This document shows positions 1 to 7,066 of a DNA stretch of 35,820 nucleotides, piece by piece (position 1 is the stretch's first letter; each line of letters begins with the position of its first letter). Origin of the DNA: Opitutales bacterium. GTDB lineage: Bacteria; Verrucomicrobiota; Verrucomicrobiia; Opitutales; JAJFLR01. The stretch spans positions 1 to 35,820 of the forward strand of contig JAJFLR010000048.1 in assembly GCA_021772565.1 (NCBI GenBank), read 5' to 3'. The position numbers and the translations under genes are program-made. The notes under the pieces were generated by a model, which saw only the letters and a list, made by a program, of their open reading frames with translations, had not been told where the DNA came from and did not search any database.

Positions 1-41
1 GAGAAAAAAGTAGCTTTACCGAAAGCGATCACCAATAAATA

Positions 42-1285
42 TTAACAAATAAAATGAATAAAAGCGATAGCATCACCTTTGCCCCGTACTAGGGAATTAT
101 AGTTGTCGTCAAATAGGGAAGAATAATTGTCGTTGACCACATAGGCGTAATTTCCCGAGACGGTGACGGATGTTGGGCCGCTGCCGATAGACAGACTGCC
201 GGTCAGGCTCGGGGATGCCGGTGTGCTCACATCAATGACCTTGAGGTCATCGGAAGTTTGGTCGACGACATAGGCGTAATTTCCCGAGACGGCGACGGAT
301 CTTGGGTTCCCGCCGATAGCCAGGCTGCCGGACAGGCTCGGCGCTACCGGTGTGCTCACATCAATGACCTTGAGGTCATCGGAAGTTTGGTCGACGATAT
401 AGGCGTAATTTCCCGAGACGGTGACGGATGTTGGGCCGCTGCCGATAGCCAGGCTGCCGACAATAGGAGCGAATAGTGGTGACAGATTGACGGCGGATAC
501 CTGGCTGAAATCCAGGCCACTGACAATGGGTGATAGATCAGCGCTCAGCGTCGCACCAGCATCGGTTACTTCGAGTGACGTGCCCGTTAAGAGTGACGCT
601 GGTGTTCAACTCATTGGTGCTGCTGGCATCGGCTAAGGTACTCCATTGGGTACCGGTGCCGGTGCTCGATAGAACCTGACCGGAGGTACCGGCAGAATCA
701 GAGGAATCGACGTATGTGCCGGTAACTCGGAGGTTGCCGTCGATATCTAATGCCTCAGAAGGATTGGGTGTGCCGATACCGACTCGATTTTCAGAACCAT
801 CTATAAAAAGGGTATTGGAATCGAAATTGAGATCGAAGTTGCCCAGAGCGAAGGCGGTGTTGGCATCAATTGTAATAGCGTCAATCAACTTATCGAAATC
901 GAGTGCATCTGCGCCAATGGAAGAAGCGCCGCCGATAGTAACCCAAGCCGATCCGTCATAGTAATTATAGGTGCCTGTGGTAGTATTGAAGATCAGCAGA
1001 CCGGTCGCTGGCGAACTGACGGCGTCGCGTTGGGTGGAGGTCATGCGCGGAAACAAGATGCCCTTGGTTGTTCGAGGTTACATCAAGGATGGAGGAGGCG
1101 TCTGGTGTGCCGACGCCGACGCCGACTTGACCGTCGGGTTCGACGATCAGCAATTCGTTGTCGCTGGAATCTTGAACCTCAAAATTGTCTGACTGCAGTT
1201 CGACTTCGACATCCGGTGCCGCGATTAGGTGTGTGATTGTATATATTAATAATATTATTAATGTTGATAGACTTTTTGTTTTCAT
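42..1285 (-). pseudogene. Broken surface protein: signal peptide, stalk-like region, LVIVD propeller repeats
   Basis: Read on the minus strand, three frames join into one protein of about 413 residues. Part 1 (1285 to about 1062) has a signal peptide (MKTKSLSTLIILLIYTITH) and a segment ending SSILDVTSNNQG. Part 2 (about 1060-588) continues as ILFPRMTSTQRDA, then GLLIFNTTTGTYNYYDGSAW, the module seen in large surface and tail-fibre-like proteins. Part 3 (about 586-42) carries LVIVD-type repeats such as GNYAYVVDQ and DLKVIDVSTP. Each junction is repaired by removing one G from a GGG run (CCC on the plus strand, near 1061-1063 and 585-588). The propeller stops after fewer than three repeats with an aberrant tail, where the family normally carries more. 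The gene is much richer in G+C than most of the window, suggesting foreign origin. It is probably dead, although homopolymer sequencing errors at both sites cannot be excluded. Confidence 0.75.
100..475 (-). repeat. 129-bp in-frame tandem repeats (43 residues each)
   Basis: The word ATCAATGACCTTGAGGTCAT occurs at 231 and again at 360, giving a period of 129 bp, exactly 43 codons. GTAATTTCCCGAGACGG recurs at about 143, 272 and 401. Adjacent copies differ at only a few positions, so they arose by recent duplication or are kept alike by conversion. Each copy encodes one LVIVD-type propeller blade. At 90-137 a shorter, roughly 24-bp imperfect duplication follows (AGGGAA...TTGTCGT twice), encoding DNYSSLF and DNYNSLV. 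Confidence 0.85.
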
Positions 1286-1409
1286 GCTAACGTGGATAGA
1301 ATAAGTGGATAATTAATAGAATTTTTTTTTAAAAATTTAAAAAACTATAAAAATATGAGTCAACTATTGAATTGAGTTAAAAAAGATTTTTTTAAATTTC
1401 ACAAAAGTC

Positions 1410-1453
1410 AGATGGACTGTCGCACTCTGCTATTGCAGAGCTCACAATGACAA
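1410..1453. repeat. Dispersed palindromic repeat, copy 1
   Basis: The stretch runs AGATGGACTGTCGCACT ... CTCACAATGACAA. It matches the start and end of the copy at 1557-1600 (AGATGGATTGCCGCGCC ... CTCGCAATGACAA) with a variable centre containing a short hairpin (CTCTGC...GCAGAG). It lies in the noncoding stretch 1286-1649, which otherwise holds only AT-rich sequence and the next repeat. Confidence 0.6.
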
Positions 1454-1469
1454 TTAGGTTTTTACTTAG

Positions 1470-1600
1470 TCATCGGCGAGGAGCAACGCGAGCCGATTAC
1501 GCCATAGTAGCCTCTGGCTACGACGGCTGTACGCGTCGATCCAAACCGTAGAATCTAGATGGATTGCCGCGCCATCGTGCCGATGGCTCGCAATGACAAA
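1470..1600. repeat. Dispersed GC-rich palindromic repeat, copy 2
   Basis: This is a GC-rich block inside AT-rich DNA. It contains a perfect hairpin GTAGCC-TCT-GGCTAC near 1508-1522 and ends in the AGATGGATTGCCGCGCC...GCAATGACAA unit at 1557-1600. That unit recurs at 1410-1453 and, as AGATAGATTGCCGCGCC, at 33046. There is no transposase and no coding frame, so it fits a short miniature-element or REP-like family. It directly abuts the receptor fragment at 1650. Confidence 0.6.
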
Positions 1601-1649
1601 AGTGTACAATAACTTTTCGAAAAACTTTGTGAAATTATTTTTCAGAACC

Positions 1650-1796
1650 AGTATAATTACCGAAGAAGAAATCAAGAGATCAGGATCGGAGATACTCCTG
1701 GAAATTTTAAGACTGTCTCCCGGGCTTGAAGTCGGACGTACTGGCTCAAACGATTGGGCAATCTGTATTCGCGGATTTAACGATACCGTCTCTTAA
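1650..1796 (+). pseudogene. TonB-dependent receptor plug-domain fragment
   Basis: The open frame in this interval encodes a peptide with the hallmarks of an outer-membrane receptor plug domain: IITEEEIKRSGSEILLEILR, then LSPGLEVGRTGSNDWAICIR and GFNDTVS. In intact receptors the same pattern (TAEDIRRSG, LRLVPGV, IRGFN) is followed by a long beta-barrel of several hundred residues. Here a TAA follows directly after DTVS and no barrel-like sequence comes next. No signal peptide precedes it; the upstream codons back to 1593 run into the dispersed repeat. This is a remnant of roughly 48 residues, truncated at both ends. Confidence 0.75.
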
Positions 1797-1797
1797 T

Positions 1798-2586
1798 CTA
1801 ATTAGATTTCAAAAATTTCACCAAATGAGAATATTGATCGAGATATAAATTTCTACCGGCAACGGAAATTTTGACAAGTTGAATGCCATTATCTTGATTT
1901 TTATAAGAGTTATCATCTTCGAGCTTAACAGTTGATATAAGATTTAAGTTTATAATCTTTTCGAGAATGGGTAGTTTAGTTTTTTCAAATTCTGCCCAGA
2001 TAGTTTTGGCGTTATTTCTTAAATGTTTATTTTCATCTATGCTTTTTGATAAATTATGCCATTCGTCTAAATAATTTCTTAAATTTTGATTTAACCATTT
2101 TAAATCCTTTGCTACTTTACTTTTCGTTTTATCGGCAGTTTCTAAAGTTTTAAGATCATTTTCAAAATTTTGATCTATACTTAACAGATTATTATTAAGA
2201 TTTTTCTGATTTATTTGACTGAAGAGTTGTCGGTATTTTTTAACAGTTTCAGTGTTGAGAATTTTGTAATGATTTATATCTATGCCAAAAAATGAGTCTT
2301 CATCATTTTCCTTTTTATGCGACCGACCATCGGGAAATAAATTTATTAAATCATCAATTTGATGTTTAATTTTACTGCGAGATTGGTCTGTATCAATCAG
2401 TGCTTCAAATATTTCAGACTGTTCAAAAATTAGATTTTGAGTATTTTGATTGAGGAACTTAACAGTAATTATTTCAGGGGGGGTACTAACCCATTTTTCC
2501 AGACGACTCCAATCAAGTTTATTAATTGCTAAAGAAACAGTTTGCGGTAGTATGCAAATGAGTAAAAATATTATTCGATGCATCAT
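1798..2586 (-). CDS. Secreted protein of unknown function, helical
   Basis: The 262-residue product begins with a convincing signal peptide (MMHRIIFLLICILPQTVSLA), so it should be exported to the periplasm or beyond. The mature part is rich in Lys, Asn, Asp and Leu, with long stretches of heptad-like spacing (around residues 90-200) suggesting helical or coiled-coil structure, and no cysteine in the mature chain. I do not recognise a family and see no catalytic motif. The gene stands alone; its stop is adjacent to the receptor remnant on the other strand and 280 bp of noncoding DNA lies upstream. Base composition matches the AT-rich host, unlike the region to its left. The start could be either of the first two Met codons. 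Confidence 0.7.
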   Translation of the reverse strand: MMHRIIFLLICILPQTVSLAINKLDWSRLEKWVSTPPEIITVKFLNQNTQNLIFEQSEIFEALIDTDQSRSKIKHQIDDLINLFPDGRSHKKENDEDSFFGIDINHYKILNTETVKKYRQLFSQINQKNLNNNLLSIDQNFENDLKTLETADKTKSKVAKDLKWLNQNLRNYLDEWHNLSKSIDENKHLRNNAKTIWAEFEKTKLPILEKIINLNLISTVKLEDDNSYKNQDNGIQLVKISVAGRNLYLDQYSHLVKFLKSN

Positions 2587-2790
2587 CTATTTTATTTTAA
2601 AATAATGTAATCGAGAAAAGAGAAACGTGTTATTGTGTCAAATCTGAATGAATAGATTTCTGCTTTAGAGATCTTTTGATCAAGGATATTATAGTATTTC
2701 TAATAAAGTAATATAGATCGGTTTATTAAAGGTGTTGTCTATATTGTGATTAGATTAGAACTAAAAACATTGTACAGCTGTAGCTGGCCT

Positions 2791-2860
2791 ATTACCGAGA
2801 GGTGTTTAGCTATAACTCGCTGATTACTCACTTCCGGTAAGCAAAACACTCTATCGTAAT
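2791..2860. repeat. Imperfect inverted repeat downstream of the small gene pair
   Basis: ATTACCGAGAGGTGTTT (2791-2807) and AAACACTCTATCGTAAT (2844-2860) form an imperfect inverted pair, and TTACCG/CGGTAA (2792-2797 and 2835-2840) pair more closely inside it. It lies just past the stop of the 59-codon gene at 2869, so it could act as a transcription end on the minus strand, though no clear T-run follows. The remainder of 2587-2868 shows nothing recognisable. Confidence 0.35.
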
Positions 2861-2868
2861 ATAGTTTA

Positions 2869-3048
2869 TCATTCGATTGAATCATATCCATGCAGTATAG
2901 ATATTTCCATACGTAACAGATATTCCATACTGGAATCGACCTGATTATACAATTTACTTGTTTTTGGTAAATGCTTTTTAATTTTAAAAAGCAGATTTAT
3001 AGCCTGTAGGTATTTGATTCGGCATTCAATCAGTTCTAGTTCACTCAT
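2869..3048 (-). CDS. Small protein of unknown function (59 aa), second of a pair
   Basis: An ATG at 3048 opens 59 codons ending in TGA at 2869. The product begins MSELELIECRIKYLQ and reads as one or two amphipathic helices with a basic middle (KIKKHLPK) and no membrane segment. It starts 26 nt after the stop of the 57-codon gene at 3074-3247 in the same direction, so the two are probably cotranscribed. The codon mix looks like that of real genes here, but the length is short and no family is recognised. An imperfect inverted repeat lies just downstream. Existence as a gene is likely but unproven. Confidence 0.5.
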   Translation of the reverse strand: MSELELIECRIKYLQAINLLFKIKKHLPKTSKLYNQVDSSMEYLLRMEISILHGYDSIE

Positions 3049-3073
3049 TTATAGTATTGATTGGGTTTATTTT

Positions 3074-3247
3074 CTATTTATCACTACGATTTTCATAATA
3101 TTCAAAGAATTCATCAAGGCCGATGTAAAGTGCACTTATGATTAATTTCCACTCATATTTATCACTCGAATTAGTGTCTGCAACTAATGTGAAGATATAG
3201 TCTTCAACCACTTTTACTTTTTCATTTATTGGAATAGGAAGTTTCAT
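3074..3247 (-). CDS. Small acidic protein of unknown function (57 aa), first of a pair
   Basis: An ATG at 3247 opens 57 codons ending in TAG at 3074. The product starts MKLPIPINEKVKVVEDYIF, continues with KYEWKLIISALYIGLDEFFE and ends acidic; it is soluble-looking and predicted mostly helical, rich in Glu, Asp, Tyr and Phe. The gene is divergent from the HTH protein at 3331, with 83 bp between the two starts, and is followed after 26 nt by another small gene in the same direction. A small acidic protein next to a regulator may be a regulator-binding partner or an antitoxin-like protein, but that is speculation; no family is recognised. Confidence 0.55.
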   Translation of the reverse strand: MKLPIPINEKVKVVEDYIFTLVADTNSSDKYEWKLIISALYIGLDEFFEYYENRSDK

Positions 3248-3256
3248 AAAATAAAC

Positions 3257-3328
3257 AATTATTTAATAAAATATTAAACTTCAAGAAAAAACTTTGATGT
3301 TTGTTGAATTATTTAATTTATTATTAAA
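3257..3328. promoter_or_regulatory. Paired 22-bp direct repeats in a divergent promoter region
   Basis: Two copies of a 22-bp sequence lie 50 bp apart at 3257-3278 and 3307-3328. Both start AATTATTTAAT and end TATTAAA and they match at 19 of 22 positions. One copy sits next to the start of the 57-codon gene (3247) and the other abuts the start of the HTH gene (3331). This is the expected arrangement for operators of a regulator controlling itself and its divergent partner. The sequence is almost pure A/T, so part of the match may be compositional. Confidence 0.45.
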
Positions 3329-3330
3329 TT

Positions 3331-3855
3331 ATGAATACGGGCATAAATCTTTTTGGAGAAAAATTGCGTCAGATAAATGAATCTTTATTTCCTGAATGGA
3401 AGGGCAAAAATATTGCTAAAATCTGCGAAATTGCTCCATCCTTATTGAGTAGAATATACAGCGGTGAATATTTTCCGGGCGAGAAATCTCTAATAAAAAT
3501 TATAAATAATTTGCCGATCAATGATTTTCAAAAATCTGAAATCGCTGAAGCCTGGCTTCGTCAAAAGTGCAAAGAAATTGGGATTTCGGATAAAGTTGTG
3601 ATCAGCAAGCGAGATACTCATAATTTAAAATTGCCTCAATATTTAGTGCAGGATGCTGAGCTGGAAGAACGGTTAGAAATATTAGCTGCTGCTGCTGTTC
3701 ACAGAAAAAATACACGTAATGTAGTTATGCACATCACTGATGGAATTATTGAGAGAGCTAATCGTGAAGGCAGTTATGATTTTTTAAATACTGATAAAGA
3801 TCTTGCGGTTGCAGATGAAATTGAAAATTACAATTCTACAAAAAAGAAGAAATAG
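3331..3855 (+). CDS. HTH (XRE-like) DNA-binding protein
   Basis: The 174-residue protein carries a Cro/C1-like helix-turn-helix pattern near residues 8-60: FGEKLRQIN at the start, KNIAKICEIAPSLLSRIYSG as the turn and recognition region, and a following helix KSLIKIINNL. The rest is charged and helical (LEERLEILAAAAV around 110-124) and ends in a Lys-rich tail. It is probably a transcriptional regulator acting on the divergent region that separates it from two small genes on the minus strand; repeated AT-rich 22-bp sequences there are candidate operators. There is no peptidase, LexA-like or toxin domain. About 150 bp separate it from the MoxR gene downstream, so joint transcription is possible but not shown. 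Confidence 0.65.
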   Translation: MNTGINLFGEKLRQINESLFPEWKGKNIAKICEIAPSLLSRIYSGEYFPGEKSLIKIINNLPINDFQKSEIAEAWLRQKCKEIGISDKVVISKRDTHNLKLPQYLVQDAELEERLEILAAAAVHRKNTRNVVMHITDGIIERANREGSYDFLNTDKDLAVADEIENYNSTKKKK

Positions 3856-4006
3856 AATACAATGCAGCTTGTTTGATTTCAACGGATAGTAAAATTTTAC
3901 AGTGAATTTTATCCAAGTAATTTCAAGAAATTATATAATTGAATTTATTATTTCCTTAATAGTTCGACAATTTTTAAAGCAAAGGTAGGTTCCACTACAA
4001 TTTACT

Positions 4007-5020
4007 ATGACAGAAGAAGAATTAAAACAAAAAGATTCTGATATTGAGAATTTCATAGATCATTTTGATAAGCTCAAAAATGAAGTTGCAAAAAATATTA
4101 TTGGTCAGGAAGAAGTTATTGAATTTACACTAATTGCTATAATAGCTGGCGGCCATGTTCTATTGGAAGGTGCACCGGGATTGGGAAAAACTTTGTTGGT
4201 TAAAACAATTGCGGAAGTGTTAAGTTTATCATTTAAGAGAGTGCAGTTTACACCTGATTTGATGCCTGCTGATATTATTGGAACACAGGTATTTCTTGAA
4301 GATGCAAGTGGTCACTCCCGTTTTGAATTTTCACCGGGGCCTGTATTTTGTAATTTATTATTAGGTGATGAAATAAATCGAGCGACACCGAAAACTCAAT
4401 CTGCTTTACTTGAGGCTATGCAAGAACGAGCTGTAACAGTTTTCGGAGAAACGCGACAGCTTGATTTACCTCATTTTGTTCTGGCAACTCAAAACTCAAT
4501 AGAGCAAGAGGGGACATATCCACTGCCTGAAGCACAACTTGATCGTTTCTTTTTTAAACTACTCATCGACTATCCGACATTTCAAGAATTTGAAAATATT
4601 CTAGAATTAACAACAAGTAAGTCTGAAACTAAAATCAATAAACTATTCAATGGAGCAGACTTAATATCGATGGGTGATTTAGCAAGGGAGGTGCCGATTC
4701 CGCCAACTATTAAAAAAAGGGCGGTTGAACTCGTTATGGGAACGCACCCGGAAACAGAGTATTCTACAGAAGAAGTAAAGCGTTATGTTAGATATGGTGC
4801 TAGTCCAAGAGCCGGACAGGCACTATTAATTGCCGCAAAAATTAAAGCGTTATTGAATAAACGTTTTTATGTTGCAACCGAAGATATTTTATCTGTTGCG
4901 TTACAAGTTCTCAATCATAGGATTATTCTAAATTTTGAAGCACAGGCAGATGGAGTTAGTGTACACCATTTATTGGAAAACCTTATGAACGAGAAAAAAT
5001 CAAAATGGGTAAAATGTTAA
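4007..5020 (+). CDS. MoxR-family AAA+ ATPase
   Basis: This is a 337-residue AAA+ ATPase of the MoxR class, chaperone-like ATPases that remodel or activate partner proteins, often von Willebrand factor A proteins. The Walker A motif GAPGLGKT is at residues 55-62, the Walker B motif LLLGDEINRA at 117-126 (followed by SALLEAMQER), sensor 1 ATQNS near 160-164 and an arginine-finger region EAQLDRFF at 175-182. The length is usual for the family. The customary neighbours, a DUF58 protein and VWA-domain proteins, are absent here: the next gene is convergent. Its client is therefore not evident. No strong ribosome binding site precedes the ATG. Confidence 0.92.
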   Translation: MTEEELKQKDSDIENFIDHFDKLKNEVAKNIIGQEEVIEFTLIAIIAGGHVLLEGAPGLGKTLLVKTIAEVLSLSFKRVQFTPDLMPADIIGTQVFLEDASGHSRFEFSPGPVFCNLLLGDEINRATPKTQSALLEAMQERAVTVFGETRQLDLPHFVLATQNSIEQEGTYPLPEAQLDRFFFKLLIDYPTFQEFENILELTTSKSETKINKLFNGADLISMGDLAREVPIPPTIKKRAVELVMGTHPETEYSTEEVKRYVRYGASPRAGQALLIAAKIKALLNKRFYVATEDILSVALQVLNHRIILNFEAQADGVSVHHLLENLMNEKKSKWVKC

Positions 5021-5186
5021 GCTTGTAATTCGCCAAGATTTGAAGGTGTGTCTGATAAAATAAAATTGATATGGTTCGTGATGTTATACACCTTGCTTTA
5101 ACAATAAAACCACAGTTGTACAGTGAGCCCACGAAGTGATTACTGTATTTTAAGTAGATAAGATTTAGTTATCCAATAATGCCAGT

Positions 5187-5214
5187 AGGTTAGAATTAGT
5201 GTACTAACCTTTAT
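5187..5214 (+). terminator. Possible terminator after the MoxR gene
   Basis: AGGTTAG (5187-5193) and CTAACCT (5204-5210) form a 7-bp stem with a 10-nt loop, followed by TTATT. It sits between the convergent MoxR and exosortase genes and overlaps the exosortase stop codon. The stem is short and the T-tail imperfect. Confidence 0.4.
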
Positions 5215-6754
5215 TAATCTCTAATGATCGATCAAGAAATTCTTTAGTTTGTTTCTTGGCTTCTTCAATTGATGGTGATCCAGTAATAATGATTTCAATG
5301 GATTTTCGACTATTGATTCTCTTACCGTTAGCTACATTTACCAAACGCTCTTTCATTGAATCTGCCAGTGGAACTGCTATTCCGGGAAAATCACTCCAAA
5401 CTGCATAAAACACGTAGATGGGTGTTCCGAATGTTTCAAATTTATATGAGCTGATATTAATTGTTAAATCGTTATTTTCCCAAACAAAAGAGTCGCCAAA
5501 ATCTATTAAATTTAGACCTGATGCCGGCAAACATATTTCAGGGCGATGAACGCCCGCAAATGATGATACTTTCCCTTTATCCCAACTTAGAAAATATACT
5601 AACCATCTTTCATTTTTGTCATTAATCCATGATGCTTTAATTCCTTCAGTAGTTCGCAATACGCTTTTAACTCGGCTTGGGATTTTATGAAAATTAACCT
5701 TCGAATTTACATTGTCCCAATTTATTGAGACAATATGTGGATCAAGATCTTCCGCTTCATTTTTGGAATACCACATTTCAGATATTAAAAACGAGATTAC
5801 AAATAATGAGGAAATCATTATTAAAGTTGGTGCCTTAAGCCATCTGAGACCTTCATTTTCACTTCTTTGAACGCATGGGGTTGGAGGTTGTGATACCCGT
5901 AATTTATTTATTATTAACGCCGATACAAATAGTACTAAAAATGATGTAATTGAAATTGCATAGCCAACCGGATCGTGCCAATACTCAATATCTCCGGGAT
6001 TCTGACTATACGAAACAAATGTCAGTATGTAAGTGCGAATTATATTTAATAAAATTGAAACGACTGAACCAAATATTATTAGTGATAATCTTATGTAAAT
6101 TCGGAGTCGAAATAGTTCACCAAAAAAATATCCGGCCATTATTGTTGACTGAAATGATCTTACACCGCTACAGGCTTCCTCAACACCAACCATTCCGGTT
6201 GAAAGTTTTATCAAGTTACCTTTTTGCTCTGCAGGTACTCCTGATAAATTCATTGCGTCAACTGTTATAGTTGCAACCATTTGCATCAAATGTTGTGTGA
6301 TTGGCTGTTCGATCATGTTCAACCATGGTACTGCAAATAAAATAACAGCAGCTGGTATTGCAAAATGCCTAACCCATGAATAACTAGTCCATAACCAAAT
6401 TACAACCAGTGTGATTAAATATACATTTATTGCTTGTGCCCACTGAACAACACGCCAGTCAGGATTGGATTGATAAATTATTTTTAGTGGTAAAATTGTT
6501 AGCACTAAAAAGATTAGCGTAAGAAATAAAATAATATTTTGTGAAGAATTTTGATTAGAATTTATAGCTGGTCTATCTTCCCATCTTAGATAAACAAGAT
6601 AGAGAGTTAAAAAAGGAACGAAATAACCATAACGATATTGTTCATCAATGCTCCATTCTAACTCTAGAATTCTAATGAGATCGAGCCACAGAATTGCTAA
6701 AATCGAGATATTTGCATATTTCAGAATATTTAACTTATCCAAGTTTTTTTTCAT
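5204..6754 (-). CDS. Exosortase fused to an EpsI-type domain
   Basis: The 516-residue protein has two parts. Residues 1 to about 285 form a multi-pass membrane exosortase, the transpeptidase that cleaves PEP-CTERM tails: GVEEACSGVRS with catalytic Cys195, NIIRTYIL with Arg240 and HDPVGYA with His260, all in the expected order. After another hydrophobic segment (about 310-325), residues 340-516 form an extracytoplasmic EpsI-like domain with the hallmark HRPEICLPASG (403-413). EpsI proteins are found with exosortases and exopolysaccharide genes. A second exosortase is divergent from it across 312 bp, and proteins with PEP-CTERM-like tails lie at 9615 and 18161. The start MKKNLDKL is the only plausible one. 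I cannot assign a numbered exosortase subclass. Confidence 0.9.
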   Translation of the reverse strand: MKKNLDKLNILKYANISILAILWLDLIRILELEWSIDEQYRYGYFVPFLTLYLVYLRWEDRPAINSNQNSSQNIILFLTLIFLVLTILPLKIIYQSNPDWRVVQWAQAINVYLITLVVIWLWTSYSWVRHFAIPAAVILFAVPWLNMIEQPITQHLMQMVATITVDAMNLSGVPAEQKGNLIKLSTGMVGVEEACSGVRSFQSTIMAGYFFGELFRLRIYIRLSLIIFGSVVSILLNIIRTYILTFVSYSQNPGDIEYWHDPVGYAISITSFLVLFVSALIINKLRVSQPPTPCVQRSENEGLRWLKAPTLIMISSLFVISFLISEMWYSKNEAEDLDPHIVSINWDNVNSKVNFHKIPSRVKSVLRTTEGIKASWINDKNERWLVYFLSWDKGKVSSFAGVHRPEICLPASGLNLIDFGDSFVWENNDLTINISSYKFETFGTPIYVFYAVWSDFPGIAVPLADSMKERLVNVANGKRINSRKSIEIIITGSPSIEEAKKQTKEFLDRSLEINKG

Positions 6755-7066
6755 ATTAAATATATTATAATAAAACCAGAAAAGTCTGTAGCAAAATGAA
6801 TAGTTATAAATACATCATCTCAGCAATTCACCATTTGTGATTGCAATTTAATACTAGTTGTCAATCCAAGTTCATAAAAGTTTGAGTTTGTAATTTATAT
6901 AGATAAAACTTCATTTAAAAATATGTCAGCATTAAAATTGAGTCATCATAGATGATTTATGAATTGAATTATTATTAGATTTATAATTATTATCATAAAA
7001 TTAATTACTTAGAGTATTAGTAATTAATAAAACTACATTATATTAATAAAAACAAAAAAGACTTAG
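6755..7066. promoter_or_regulatory. Noncoding region between divergent exosortase genes
   Basis: This 312-bp strongly AT-rich stretch lies between the starts of two divergent exosortase genes and must hold both promoters. No convincing -35/-10 pair, operator palindrome, small gene or RNA can be singled out by eye. Confidence 0.4.

Noticed and set aside
258-1236. Plus-strand frames opposite the left-end surface protein
   Set aside because: They mirror the high-GC repeat gene on the minus strand, which has clear protein family features; these are antisense shadows.
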